A stretch of DNA of 64,000 bases. Origin: Vulgatibacter incomptus. GTDB lineage: Bacteria > Myxococcota > Myxococcia > Myxococcales > Vulgatibacteraceae. Of the stretch, positions 1 through 9,693 are shown piece by piece (the stretch's first letter is position 1; every line of letters begins with the position of its first letter). A program made the position numbers and the translations under genes. The notes beneath the pieces were generated by a model, which searched no databases, had not been told where the DNA came from, and was given only the letters and a program-made list of their open reading frames with translations. The stretch lies in the NCBI RefSeq assembly GCF_001263175.1, contig NZ_CP012332.1:111001-175000 (forward strand), in the 5' to 3' direction.

Positions 1-2
1 CC

Positions 3-2642
3 GCGTTCGCCACGGGCGGTCCTGCTGCGGCGCATCCCTCTTTCGGCTCGGACCTGCCCTTCTCGGCGCCCCACGAGAGTGGTGACGAGCCGGACATCCT
101 CTCGTTCCTCGGGGGCGAGACGCCACCGAAGGCGATCCCGGCTCCGTCGAGCAGCGTCCCCGCCGCGCCTCCGGTCGATCGAGCCCCGATCGCCCCGCCT
201 CCCTTGATCCCGGCAGGCGCTCCGCCTCCTCCCAGGGTCGCCCGATCGGCGGACGCACCAGGCCCCAAGCGAACCAAGAAGCCGAAGCGCGCGCCGATTC
301 GCCCCATCGGGCGGCGGACGCTGATCCTCGCTGGCTCCGGCGCGGCGGTCCTCGCGGTGGCAGCCGTGACGGGCTACCTCCTCCTCGGCGACGGTGCGAA
401 TGCTACGGCAACGGCTTCCGCGCCCCTCGTCTCCCAGGTGGCGGCGGAGCTCGATCGCGATCACTTCGCCGCGGCGAAGAAGGCGCTCCTCCTCGCCGAG
501 AGCCAGCTCGACAACGAGCCCGAGGACGGCCTCGCCCACGCGATGCAGGCCCGGGTGGCCATCGTCCTGCAGCACCACTTCGGCGCCGACTCCCCGACGG
601 CGGCCCAGGCCCGCTCGAAGATCGCGTCCGCGGATGTCTCGCGGCCAGGATGGCTCGAGGCGGTGGCCGCCGCGTCGTTCGCCGCCGGCGAGCCGAACGC
701 GCAGCTCTCGCGCCTCGAGCAGGAGTTGACGCGCCGGCCCGGCGACCGCGACCTCCTCGCCCTCCTCGCAGAAGGCTCCATGCTCGCCGGCAAGCCGGAG
801 GCCGCCGAGGCCTGGCTGCTCCAGCTCCTCGGGGTCTCGCCCAAGTCCCCCCTCGCCCTCCATGGCCTCGGCCTGCTGAAGCTCCGCAGCGGCGACCCGT
901 CCGCGGCGGCGACGCGCTTCGAGGCGGCCCTCGAGGCGGATCCGCGGCACGCGTCGTCGGCGGTGGAGCTCGCGCGGATCGCCCTCTCGAAGGGCGAGCT
1001 GGACGAGGCGGTCCGGCAGCTCTCCCGTGGCCTGGAGAAGGACGCCGCCGAGGGGCTCGGGCCGCGCGATCGCTCGAAGGCCGAGCTCCTCTTCGGCGAC
1101 GTGCTCGCAAGGACCCGCAAGCCGGCGGAGGCAGAGGCGGCCTTTCGCCGGGCTCTCGCGCTGGACGCGAAGTCGGCCGACGTGCGCCGCGCCCTCGCAG
1201 GCTTCCTTCTCTCTCGGCATCGCAACGCGGAGGTGATCGAGCTCCTCCCTGCTGCCGAGGTCCGCGGCGATCCCTCCCTGGTGGAGACCTCGGTGGTCGC
1301 CTACCTCGCTCTGGGCAAGATGATCGACGCGGATGGGCTGGTGCGGGCGCTCATCGAGAAGAAGGGCGACCAGTCGAGGAGCTGGTATCTCCAGGGCCTG
1401 GTCCAGGCGAAGGCGGGCAACGAAGCCGAGGCCGTCCGATCGTTCGAACGGGCCGTTGAGCTCGAGCCTGACGGCATCGAGGCGCTCCTCGCCCTGGCCC
1501 GTGCGGAGCGGGAGGCGGGAAAGCTCGATCAGGCAAAGGCCGCCCTGGCCCGGGCGGAGGAGAAGGCGCCGCAGAGCCACCGGATCAAGACGGCGCTCGG
1601 CGAGCTCCGGCTCGCACAGGGCGACGCGAAGTCCGCGGTCCAGGCCTTCGACGAGGCCCTGCGGCTCGACGCGTCCGACGTGGAGGCCCTCGAGGGCAAG
1701 GGCCGGGTGCTCGAGAAGCTCGGCGACCTCGAAGGGGCCCTCGCGGCCTACCAGACGGCGACATCGATCGACGACTCCTCGATCGCAGGTCACCTCGGCG
1801 CAGGCTCGCTGCTCGCGCGAAAGGGCGACGCGAACGGGGCCGTCGAGGCGCTCGAGAAGGCCAAGGCGCTGGACCCGAAGAGCCCGCGGATCCGCATCGG
1901 GCTGGCCACGCTCCGGCTGGACGCGGGCGAGCTCGACCCGGCCATGGAGGAGGTCGAAGCGGCCCTCACCTCGGACGAGTCCAGCGCCGGGGCGTGGGCG
2001 CTCCGCTCCCGGATCCTCCGGGCGCGGGGGGAGGGCGCCGCCGCAGTCGACGCGATCCGGCGGGCCGTCGCCATCGAGCCCAAGAGACCCGCGTGGGCGC
2101 TCGAGCTCGGGGCGGCGTTCGAGGCAGCGGCGAACCCGACCGAGGCCCTCGCCGCCTATCGGAAGGCCCTTGGCCTTGCGCCCCGCAGCGCGGACGCCCT
2201 CGAGGGCGCGGGCCGGGTGCTCCTCGCCCTCGGCGGCACCGCCGACGCCGTGAAGAGCCTGGAATCGGCCCTCGCGGCGGATCCCGCTCGAACCCGCCTG
2301 CACGTCCCCATCGGCGACGGCTACATGCGGATGCGCCGGTTCCCGAACGCGATCGCCGCGTACCTGCAGGCGGCGAAGCAGCCCGACGCCAAGGGGATCG
2401 CGTTCAAGCTGGCGCGCGCCTACCAGGAGGAAGGCAAGAGCAGCGAGGCGATCGCCCAGTTCCAGCGCGCCCTGAAGGAGGATCCGGACGATTCGAACGC
2501 GTGGCGCTACCTGGGCTTCGCCTACAAGGAGAAGAACCGGCTGGGCGAAGCGATCGGAGCGTTCAAGACCTACCTGGAGAAGTCTCCGAAGGCGGACGAT
2601 CGAGCCGAGATCGAGGACGAGATCGCCACCCTCCGGCTCTGA
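3..2642 (+). CDS. TPR-repeat membrane-anchored protein, 5' end outside window
   Basis: The reading frame is open from the first bases of the window, so the true start lies upstream and at least 879 residues are visible. The visible N-terminal part is a Pro/Ala-rich low-complexity cytoplasmic stretch with a basic patch (KRTKKPKRAP). One membrane helix follows (TLILAGSGAAVLAVAAVTGY, about visible residues 106-126). The rest, about 700 residues, is a long array of tetratricopeptide-like helix pairs with recurring A..L...G...EA motifs and ALxLDP-type ends. This points to a scaffold on the outer face of the inner membrane. Myxobacterial proteins of this build often begin with a zinc ribbon, but that part is not visible here. 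The TPR fold is certain; the partner and process are unknown. Confidence 0.85.
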   Translation, partial: AFATGGPAAAHPSFGSDLPFSAPHESGDEPDILSFLGGETPPKAIPAPSSSVPAAPPVDRAPIAPPPLIPAGAPPPPRVARSADAPGPKRTKKPKRAPIRPIGRRTLILAGSGAAVLAVAAVTGYLLLGDGANATATASAPLVSQVAAELDRDHFAAAKKALLLAESQLDNEPEDGLAHAMQARVAIVLQHHFGADSPTAAQARSKIASADVSRPGWLEAVAAASFAAGEPNAQLSRLEQELTRRPGDRDLLALLAEGSMLAGKPEAAEAWLLQLLGVSPKSPLALHGLGLLKLRSGDPSAAATRFEAALEADPRHASSAVELARIALSKGELDEAVRQLSRGLEKDAAEGLGPRDRSKAELLFGDVLARTRKPAEAEAAFRRALALDAKSADVRRALAGFLLSRHRNAEVIELLPAAEVRGDPSLVETSVVAYLALGKMIDADGLVRALIEKKGDQSRSWYLQGLVQAKAGNEAEAVRSFERAVELEPDGIEALLALARAEREAGKLDQAKAALARAEEKAPQSHRIKTALGELRLAQGDAKSAVQAFDEALRLDASDVEALEGKGRVLEKLGDLEGALAAYQTATSIDDSSIAGHLGAGSLLARKGDANGAVEALEKAKALDPKSPRIRIGLATLRLDAGELDPAMEEVEAALTSDESSAGAWALRSRILRARGEGAAAVDAIRRAVAIEPKRPAWALELGAAFEAAANPTEALAAYRKALGLAPRSADALEGAGRVLLALGGTADAVKSLESALAADPARTRLHVPIGDGYMRMRRFPNAIAAYLQAAKQPDAKGIAFKLARAYQEEGKSSEAIAQFQRALKEDPDDSNAWRYLGFAYKEKNRLGEAIGAFKTYLEKSPKADDRAEIEDEIATLRL

Positions 2643-2686
2643 TCGACTCTGCTATATCGACCACTCGCGACTCGAGGAGCGGACAC

Positions 2687-3229
2687 ATGGGGTTCAAGGA
2701 GCGCCGGACAGATGCCGAGGCGACGCTGCGAGCGGCGCGGAGCGCTGCGGTCGATGGGAGGGCCCCGCCTCCGAGGGCGCTCGAGTCGGACGGATACGCG
2801 TTCCTGCTCGCCGACGTGGATCTGCAGGTGTCGATCCTCGGCCGTCCGATCGGTCCGGTCGAGCTCTCGATGTCGGAGCTTCGCGGGAAGCTGCAGGCCT
2901 GCGCCGGTGCGCCCCCGTATCGGACGGAGGCGGCCAGCGAGGCCTACACCTACCCGTTGCTCCTCTGCGGCTTCGACGGCCAGGTGACCGAGGCCTACCT
3001 CTTCGCGGGCAGCGACGGCCCGATGCTGGGCGGCGACGAGGCCAAGCGCCCGGACTGGCCCAGGGTCATCGCCGCGCTGGAGGCGGCGCTCTCGCGGATC
3101 GACGCGGTCGACTACGAGGACAAGGTCTACGACCCGGACGCCGAGGCGTGGATCTACTACGGCGTGCGCGGGGGCGAGTCCTTCGAGGAGGCGGTGGAAG
3201 GCGAGGATCCGCCGGAGTGGGCGGACTAA
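2687..3229 (+). CDS. hypothetical protein, 180 aa
   Basis: The ATG at 2687 is preceded by GAGGAGC, a good ribosome binding site, and lies 44 bases after the TPR gene, so the two may be cotranscribed. The product is soluble and acidic, with no signal peptide, no membrane helix and no family motif that I recognise. It is rich in Tyr and Asp near the C-terminus (YEDKVYDPDAEAWIYYG) and ends in an acidic tail. Codon use matches its neighbours. A longer in-frame extension upstream of 2687 would overlap the TPR gene, so it was not used. Confidence 0.7.
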   Translation: MGFKERRTDAEATLRAARSAAVDGRAPPPRALESDGYAFLLADVDLQVSILGRPIGPVELSMSELRGKLQACAGAPPYRTEAASEAYTYPLLLCGFDGQVTEAYLFAGSDGPMLGGDEAKRPDWPRVIAALEAALSRIDAVDYEDKVYDPDAEAWIYYGVRGGESFEEAVEGEDPPEWAD

Positions 3230-3278
3230 GAGGCGGATTTCCTGGAACGGGAGCGTCTCCGCGCGGAACGCGACGTCG

Positions 3279-4600
<1,322 letters not shown>

Positions 4601-4617
4601 AGAATCGTCATTTTCGC

Positions 4618-4647
4618 TTGCCCATCCGCAAAAGGCCATGCTAGAGA
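4618..4647 (+). promoter_or_regulatory. possible promoter of the tRNA cluster
   Basis: TTGCCC at 4618-4623 and an extended -10 of the form TGCTAGAGA (TAGAGA at 4642-4647) are 18 bases apart. This would start transcription near 4654, about 57 bases before the first tRNA. The -10 element is weak. Read-through from serS is also possible because no terminator is visible between 4601 and 4710. Confidence 0.3.
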
Positions 4648-4710
4648 CCGCGCCCACGCTGGATGCTTCCAGCGGCTCCCGAACGGCGCAAGCCGGGCGA
4701 GTCGCCGACT

Positions 4711-4802
4711 GGAGGAGTGGCCGAGCGGTTTATGGCGGCGGTCTTGAAAACCGCTGGGCGCTGAAAGGCGTCCCGAAGGTTCGAATCCTTCCTCCTCCGC
4801 CA
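4711..4802 (+). tRNA. tRNA-Ser(TGA)
   Basis: The acceptor strand GGAGGAG pairs with CTCCTCC, followed by G and an encoded CCA. The anticodon stem GCGGT/ACCGC closes loop CTTGAAA with anticodon TGA at 4745-4747. The T arm GGTTCGAATCC and the long variable arm are typical of class II serine tRNA. It reads UCA and other UCN codons. Confidence 0.97.
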
Positions 4803-4857
4803 ACGAAAAGTGAATAGCAGTACCGACGGGTGGATGGTAGGAATGCCCATCGTATTC

Positions 4858-4949
4858 GGAGAGATGGCCGAGAGGCTGAAGGCACCGGTTTGCTAAACCG
4901 GCATACGGGTCAAACTGTATCGAGGGTTCGAATCCCTCTCTCTCCGCCA
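4858..4949 (+). tRNA. tRNA-Ser(GCT)
   Basis: The acceptor GGAGAGA pairs with TCTCTCC, with CCA encoded. The anticodon stem CCGGT/ACCGG closes loop TTGCTAA with anticodon GCT, so it reads AGC/AGU. It has a long variable arm (class II). It lies 55 bases after tRNA-Ser(TGA). Confidence 0.97.
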
Positions 4950-4968
4950 AGAAGTGAAGGAAGAAAAC

Positions 4969-5045
4969 GGGCCCTTAGCTCAGCTGGATAGAGCGTCGGA
5001 CTACGAATCCGAAGGCCGCAGGTTCGAATCCTGCAGGGCCCGCCA
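4969..5045 (+). tRNA. tRNA-Arg(ACG)
   Basis: The acceptor GGGCCCT pairs with AGGGCCC, followed by G and encoded CCA. The anticodon loop TACGAAT gives anticodon ACG. This tRNA needs its wobble A34 changed to inosine by TadA to read CGU, CGC and CGA. The tadA start codon lies only 6 bases after the CCA. Confidence 0.97.
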
Positions 5046-5051
5046 AGTATC

Positions 5052-5516
5052 ATGTCCCCCACCGATGACCACTTTCTCGAACTTGCACTAATCGAGGCGA
5101 GAAAGGCCGCAGAAGAAGACGAGGTTCCAGTGGGAGCCGTCGCCGTCTTCGAAGGCCAGGTCGTCGGGACGGGACGAAACGCCAGGGAACGGAGGGCCGA
5201 CCCGCTGGCGCACGCCGAGCTCGAGGCGATCCGCGAGGCATCGCGGACGCTGGGCCGGTGGCGGCTGACGGGGGTCACCCTCTACGTGACCCTGGAGCCC
5301 TGCGCGATGTGCGCAGGGGCGGTGGTGAACGCCAGGGTCGATCGCCTCGTGTACGGCGCGAGCGACCCCAAGGCCGGCGCGGTAGGGTCTCTCTACGAGC
5401 TCTGTACCGACCGGCGGCTGAATCACCGGGTGGAGGTGGTGAGCGGGGTGAGGGCCGTCGAGGCCGGGACCCTCCTCACGGAGTTCTTCCGCCGCAAGCG
5501 TGCGGCGGCGCGGTAG
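5052..5516 (+). CDS. tadA: tRNA(Arg-ACG) adenosine-34 deaminase
   Basis: A zinc-dependent deaminase of 154 residues that converts A34 of tRNA-Arg(ACG) to inosine. The CDA-fold signature is intact: H54-A55-E56, with E56 as proton shuttle, and P83-C84-A85-M86-C87, giving zinc ligands H54, C84 and C87. The EVPVGAV motif near residue 24 matches the family and supports the ATG at 5052. The gene lies 6 bases after the CCA of tRNA-Arg(ACG), its only known substrate in most bacteria, and stops 4 bases before tRNA-Ser(CGA). Trimming of the flanking tRNAs would therefore leave an mRNA with almost no leader or trailer. There is no ribosome binding site in the 6-base gap. Confidence 0.97.
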   Translation: MSPTDDHFLELALIEARKAAEEDEVPVGAVAVFEGQVVGTGRNARERRADPLAHAELEAIREASRTLGRWRLTGVTLYVTLEPCAMCAGAVVNARVDRLVYGASDPKAGAVGSLYELCTDRRLNHRVEVVSGVRAVEAGTLLTEFFRRKRAAAR

Positions 5517-5520
5517 TTTC

Positions 5521-5611
5521 GGAGAGATGGCCGAGCTGGTCGAAGGCGCCTGACTCGAAATCAGGTGTACCGGTAACGGTACCGGGGGTTCGAATCCCTC
5601 TCTCTCCGCCA
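5521..5611 (+). tRNA. tRNA-Ser(CGA)
   Basis: The acceptor GGAGAGA pairs with TCTCTCC, with CCA encoded. The anticodon stem CCTGA/TCAGG closes loop CTCGAAA, giving anticodon CGA, which reads UCG. It has a long variable arm. It begins 4 bases after the tadA stop codon. Confidence 0.97.
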
Positions 5612-5676
5612 GTTTTTCCCGGGAAACCGGGCGCTAGAATCGAAAAGGTGCGGCCCGAGCCGCGCCGGCAGAATTG

Positions 5677-5766
<90 letters not shown>

Positions 5767-5780
5767 GTTTCGTGGATTGC

Positions 5781-5879
<99 letters not shown>

Positions 5880-5930
5880 ACCATCTGGACGTCCCCCGGG
5901 CCTGAAGGTCCGGCGTGCGAGTTCTCGAGA

Positions 5931-5973
5931 GCGGGAGAGGATCCAAATGGATCCTCTCCCGCTTTCGTCTTTT
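5931..5973 (+). terminator. strong intrinsic terminator of the tRNA/tadA/SRP unit
   Basis: A perfect 14-bp stem, GCGGGAGAGGATCC (5931-5944) with GGATCCTCTCCCGC (5949-5962), closes the loop AAAT and is followed by TTTCGTCTTTT. It lies 51 bases after the SRP RNA. Confidence 0.92.
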
Positions 5974-6003
5974 AAGGGCGCCTTCGTGCGCCCTTTCGTT
6001 TTC
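5974..6003 (+). terminator. second, tandem intrinsic terminator
   Basis: An 8-bp stem, AAGGGCGC (5974-5981) with GCGCCCTT (5988-5995), closes the loop CTTCGT and is followed by TCGTTTT. It directly follows the first terminator, so the stable-RNA transcript is doubly insulated from dnaX. Confidence 0.85.
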
Positions 6004-6053
6004 GCAAGGGAAGGGCTACACCACGGGCTCGATTCCGCAAGGAGGCCCGCCCC

Positions 6054-8189
6054 GTGAGCTACCTCGTCCTCGCCCGCAAGTGGCGGCCCCAGGCGTTCGG
6101 CGACGTCACGGGCCAGGAGCACGTCGTCCGGACGCTGGCCAACGCCATCGCCCAGGGCCGGCTGGCCCACGCCTTCCTCCTCTGCGGGCCCCGGGGCGTC
6201 GGCAAGACCACCACGGCTAGGCTCCTCGCCCGGGCGCTCAACTGCGAGAGCGGCCCCACCGCCCAGCCCTGCGGCACCTGCGTCCCCTGCAGGGAGATCG
6301 TCGCCGGCTCCTCCGTGGACGTGGTGGAGATCGACGGCGCGTCGAACAACGGCGTCGACAGCGTTCGCGAGCTTCGGGAGGCCGCGCGCTACCTGCCGCA
6401 GCGGGATCGCCACAAGGTCTTCATCATCGACGAGGTCCACATGCTCTCGGTGGCGGCGTTCAACGCCCTGCTGAAGACGCTGGAGGAGCCTCCTCCCCAC
6501 GTGAAGTTCATCTTCGCGACCACCGACCCCCAGAAGCTGCCGGAGACGATCCTCTCGCGGGTCCAGCGGCACAACTTCCGCCGGGTGCCGGCAGCCAAGA
6601 TGGTCGGCAGGCTCCGCGGGATCTGCGACGAGGAGGGGATCACCATCTCCGACCGCAGCCTCGGGCTCATCGCCCGCCAGGCCGACGGCGGCATGCGCGA
6701 CGCCCTCTCGCTCCTCGACCAGCTCCTCTCGTCGGTGGGGATGGAGATCGACGACGCCTCCGCCGAGGAGGCGCTCGGGCTCGTGGATCGCACGGTGGTC
6801 CACGCCGTGGCGGACGCGCTCCTCGATCGCGACGGTAAGCGGATGGTCGAGCTCCTCGCCGGGGTCTACGAGAGGGGCATCGAGGCGAAGCGGCTCTGCG
6901 AGGAGCTCGCGCTCCAGCTGCGCGACCTCGTCTACGTGAAGGCGGTCGGGAGCGCGCCGGCGGATCGCGGGGACGCCGAGGAGCAGGCGCTGCGGGAGCA
7001 GGCGGCGAAGGCCGATCCCGAGCATCTCGCGCGGCTCTTCGATCGGGTCCACGGCTCGATCCGCGAGCTCTCCTTCGCGGCGCAGCCCCGGCTCGCTCTG
7101 GAGGTGGCGCTGCTCTCGGCGGTCCACATGGCGCCGGCGCAGAGCCTCGCCGCGGTGGCCGCGCGTCTCGAGGCCGTGGCGGCGGGGTTGGCGGGGAATG
7201 CGCCTTCGCAGAGTGCCCAGGCTGTCGGCACCCGGCAGGCGGCTCGCCCTCCTGCAGCGGCCCGATCGCAGGGCGCGCCGTCGGCGGCTTCGGCAGCTCC
7301 TGTGCCTCCTGCATCTCCTGCACCTCCTGCGGCCAGGCAGCCGACGCCCCACGCGCCTTCGCGGCAGCCCATGGGGCGGCCTTCGTCTCCTCCTGTCCCC
7401 GAGGACGATCTGATCGGCCAGGTGGAGGCCCTCGCCCGTGCCCGTGCGGCGCCGAGGCAGGCGGGCGGACGGGCGCCGGGACGCGGCGCTCCTGCGGGCG
7501 GCAGCGACGACGAGGGCGAAGGCGGCTCTTCGGGGCCGTTCGCGGCTTGGGACGAGCCTTCACCGCCGCCGTTCGCGCCCGGCCCGGAGCGTGCGTTTCG
7601 CGGGGACGAGCCGCCGCCCTTTGCTGGGGCGGAGCTGCAGCGCGCTCCCGCCTTCCGGGGCAACGAGACCCCGTTCCCGCCCGATTTTCCGGAGATCCCT
7701 TCGCGGATCTTCGCTCCGGAGGCCTCGCCAGGGGGCTGCGCGACCAACGAGTGCGGCGAGCCCGCAGGAATGGACGATCCCTCCCTCGGGATCCGCGAGC
7801 GGTGGAGGCGCGCCCTCGAGTGGCTGCGCGGCAAGGACTCGATGGCTTGCACCTTCCTCTCGGAGGGGCGGCTCGCCTGGCTCCGTGAGGGTGAGGTGGC
7901 GGTGGGCTATTCGCGGGAGCAGGCCTTCTTTCGCTCCCAGCTCGAGAGCCCCGCCTCGCGGAGCGCGGTCGAGGAGCTCCTCGCCACGTATTTCGGGAGG
8001 CCCACGAGGCTTCGGCTCCAGGACGCGGCGGAGGACGCCGGTTCGTCGGTGGCCGAAGAGGATCGGAGGTCCCGGGACGATCGGGCGCGGCGTCTCCGCT
8101 CCGAGGCGAGGGAGCATCCGTCGGTGCTGGCCGCGCTTTCCGTCTTCGGCGGCGAGATCGACGGCATCGACGTGTTGGAAGAGCGGTAG
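6054..8189 (+). CDS. dnaX: DNA polymerase III gamma/tau subunit
   Basis: The clamp-loader AAA+ ATPase of the replicative polymerase, 711 residues. It starts at GTG 6054 behind GGAGG. The N-terminal ~370 residues hold the family start MSYLVLARKWRPQAFGDV, Walker A GPRGVGKTT, a Cys-rich zinc module between about residues 63 and 80 (NCESG...CGTCVPC), Walker B IIDEVHML and the SRVQRHNFRR sensor region. A Pro/Ala-rich linker (about residues 380-570) follows, then a C-terminal tau-like domain. No A-rich slippery heptamer for making a short gamma form was seen. It is followed by ebfC and recR, the usual order. Confidence 0.97.
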   Translation: MSYLVLARKWRPQAFGDVTGQEHVVRTLANAIAQGRLAHAFLLCGPRGVGKTTTARLLARALNCESGPTAQPCGTCVPCREIVAGSSVDVVEIDGASNNGVDSVRELREAARYLPQRDRHKVFIIDEVHMLSVAAFNALLKTLEEPPPHVKFIFATTDPQKLPETILSRVQRHNFRRVPAAKMVGRLRGICDEEGITISDRSLGLIARQADGGMRDALSLLDQLLSSVGMEIDDASAEEALGLVDRTVVHAVADALLDRDGKRMVELLAGVYERGIEAKRLCEELALQLRDLVYVKAVGSAPADRGDAEEQALREQAAKADPEHLARLFDRVHGSIRELSFAAQPRLALEVALLSAVHMAPAQSLAAVAARLEAVAAGLAGNAPSQSAQAVGTRQAARPPAAARSQGAPSAASAAPVPPASPAPPAARQPTPHAPSRQPMGRPSSPPVPEDDLIGQVEALARARAAPRQAGGRAPGRGAPAGGSDDEGEGGSSGPFAAWDEPSPPPFAPGPERAFRGDEPPPFAGAELQRAPAFRGNETPFPPDFPEIPSRIFAPEASPGGCATNECGEPAGMDDPSLGIRERWRRALEWLRGKDSMACTFLSEGRLAWLREGEVAVGYSREQAFFRSQLESPASRSAVEELLATYFGRPTRLRLQDAAEDAGSSVAEEDRRSRDDRARRLRSEAREHPSVLAALSVFGGEIDGIDVLEER

Positions 8190-8238
8190 ACTCCGCGGCC
8201 GCTGAAGCAACCAGAGAAAAGAACGGAAGGACGAGACG

Positions 8239-8562
8239 ATGCCCGGCTTCGACTACAACACGCTGATGCGCCAGGTCCGCAAGATGCAGGAGGAGGCGGC
8301 CAAGAAGAAGGAAGAGCTCGCCGCCACCGTGCGGGTCGAGGGCAAGGCCGGAGACGGCCTCGTGGTGGCCACGGTCAACGGCGTGCGCGAGGTCGTCGCG
8401 CTCAAGATCGATCCCAAGGCGGTCGATCCGTCCGACGTCTCCATGCTCGAGGATCTGATCATCGCCGCCGTCAACCAGGCGATGCAGGAGGCCAAGGTCA
8501 AGGAAGACGCGGAGATGGGCAAGCTCACCGGCGGGATCAAGATCCCCGGCCTCACGATGTAG
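8239..8562 (+). CDS. ebfC: nucleoid-associated protein, YbaB/EbfC family
   Basis: A 107-residue protein typical of the family: MPGFDYNTLMRQVRKMQEE start, an N-terminal charged helix (QEEAAKKKEELA), a central beta sheet (VVATVNGVREVVALKIDP) and a C-terminal helix. Family members bind DNA as dimers and are nearly always found between dnaX and recR, as here. The recR start lies 8 bases after the stop. A purine-rich site (GGAAGGACGAGACG) lies just before the ATG. Confidence 0.95.
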   Translation: MPGFDYNTLMRQVRKMQEEAAKKKEELAATVRVEGKAGDGLVVATVNGVREVVALKIDPKAVDPSDVSMLEDLIIAAVNQAMQEAKVKEDAEMGKLTGGIKIPGLTM

Positions 8563-8570
8563 GTGCCCGT

Positions 8571-9167
8571 TTGACGCCCGACCCGATTCAGCGCCTCACC
8601 GCCGAGCTCGCGAAGCTCCCCGGCATCGGCGAGAAGACGGCCCAGCGGCTCGCCTTCCACGTCCTGCGGGCCAAGGCGGACTACGCCCGGGACCTCGCGA
8701 AGGCCCTCGTGGACGTAGTGGAAAAGGTCCGGCTCTGCAGCGTGTGCTGCAGCCTGACCGAGGCGGACCCTTGCGCGGTCTGCCTCGATCCCAGGCGGGA
8801 CGGACGTCTCCTCTGCGTGGTGGAGAGCGTGCCGGATCTCCTGGCCGTGGAGCGCACCCGGGAGTTCCGGGGCCGCTACCACGTGCTCCACGGCGCGCTC
8901 TCGCCTCTCGATGGAATCGGGCCGGACCAGCTCCGGATCAAGGAGCTCCTCGCCCGGCTCGGCGGATCCGAGGTGGTCGAGGAGGTCATCGTCGCCACCA
9001 ACCCCGACATCGAGGGGGAGGCGACCGCGCTCTACCTCACCCGGCTTTTGCGGCCGGCTGGTGTGCGCGTGACCCGGATCGCCCAGGGCGTGCCCATGGG
9101 CGGAGACCTCGAGTACGCCGACCAGGTCACCCTCGCGAGGGCGTTGTCGGGCCGGCGGGAGATCTGA
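8571..9167 (+). CDS. recR: recombination mediator protein RecR
   Basis: This 198-residue protein works with RecF/RecO to load RecA at gaps. It shows the N-terminal helix-hairpin-helix (LAKLPGIGEKTAQRLAFH), a four-Cys zinc finger at C56, C59, C68 and C71 (CSVCC...CAVC), a Toprim domain (LCVVE...NPDIEGEATALYL) and the C-terminal Walker-like GVPMGGDLEYAD segment. The start is TTG at 8571, the only sensible in-frame start that gives the family N-terminus; it lies 8 bases after ebfC. Its stop codon overlaps the next ATG (TGATG). Confidence 0.96.
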   Translation: MTPDPIQRLTAELAKLPGIGEKTAQRLAFHVLRAKADYARDLAKALVDVVEKVRLCSVCCSLTEADPCAVCLDPRRDGRLLCVVESVPDLLAVERTREFRGRYHVLHGALSPLDGIGPDQLRIKELLARLGGSEVVEEVIVATNPDIEGEATALYLTRLLRPAGVRVTRIAQGVPMGGDLEYADQVTLARALSGRREI

Positions 9168-9667
9168 TGCGGGTCTATCTCATGCGCCACGGCGAGGCCG
9201 CCGACGTCGGCGGCTACGACCGGGACGACGACCGGCCCCTCACCTCCGATGGCCGGCGCCGCGTGCGCCTGGGCGCGAAGCTCTGGGCCGAGAGAGGCGA
9301 TCCGGCCCCCGAGGCTTGGCTCGTCTCACCCCTGGTGAGGGCGGTTCAGACTGCCGAGATCTGCGCGTCGGCGTTCGCGTCCGAGAGCCCGATCGAGGTG
9401 AGTCGGGAGCTGCTCCCCGACGCCCGGGTCTCGGTCGCCGCGGAGCGAATCGAGAGGGAGGCCGCCTCTGCCATCGCCCTCGTGGGCCACCAGCCGCTGA
9501 TGGGAGGCCTCGCCGCCTACCTCCTCGGCCTCCGCACCGTCCCCTCCCAGGTCCAGCCCGGCGCGATCCTCGCGATCGATCTCCAGGACGAGGGCGCAGG
9601 CCGCCTCGCGTGGCACCTCGTGCCGAACGCCGACGGTCAGGGCCCGCGGATCCTCGTGCCCGCCTGA
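9167..9667 (+). CDS. sixA: phosphohistidine phosphatase SixA-type
   Basis: A 166-residue histidine phosphatase. The catalytic RHG motif lies at the very start (MRVYLMRHGEA, H8). The second Arg comes from SPLVRAVQTAE, and the late catalytic His is in VGHQPLM. The length and absence of extra domains match SixA, which removes phosphate from histidines of phosphotransfer proteins. The ATG overlaps the recR stop (TGATG), so translation is probably coupled. The placement with recR looks like an operon of convenience; the substrate here is unknown. Confidence 0.88.
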   Translation: MRVYLMRHGEAADVGGYDRDDDRPLTSDGRRRVRLGAKLWAERGDPAPEAWLVSPLVRAVQTAEICASAFASESPIEVSRELLPDARVSVAAERIEREAASAIALVGHQPLMGGLAAYLLGLRTVPSQVQPGAILAIDLQDEGAGRLAWHLVPNADGQGPRILVPA

Positions 9668-9693
9668 TCGCAGTCTTTGCGGAGGGGAGCGGG

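Noticed and set aside
6054..8189. Programmed frameshift in dnaX producing a short gamma form
   Set aside because: No slippery A-rich heptamer followed by a hairpin was seen in the frame.
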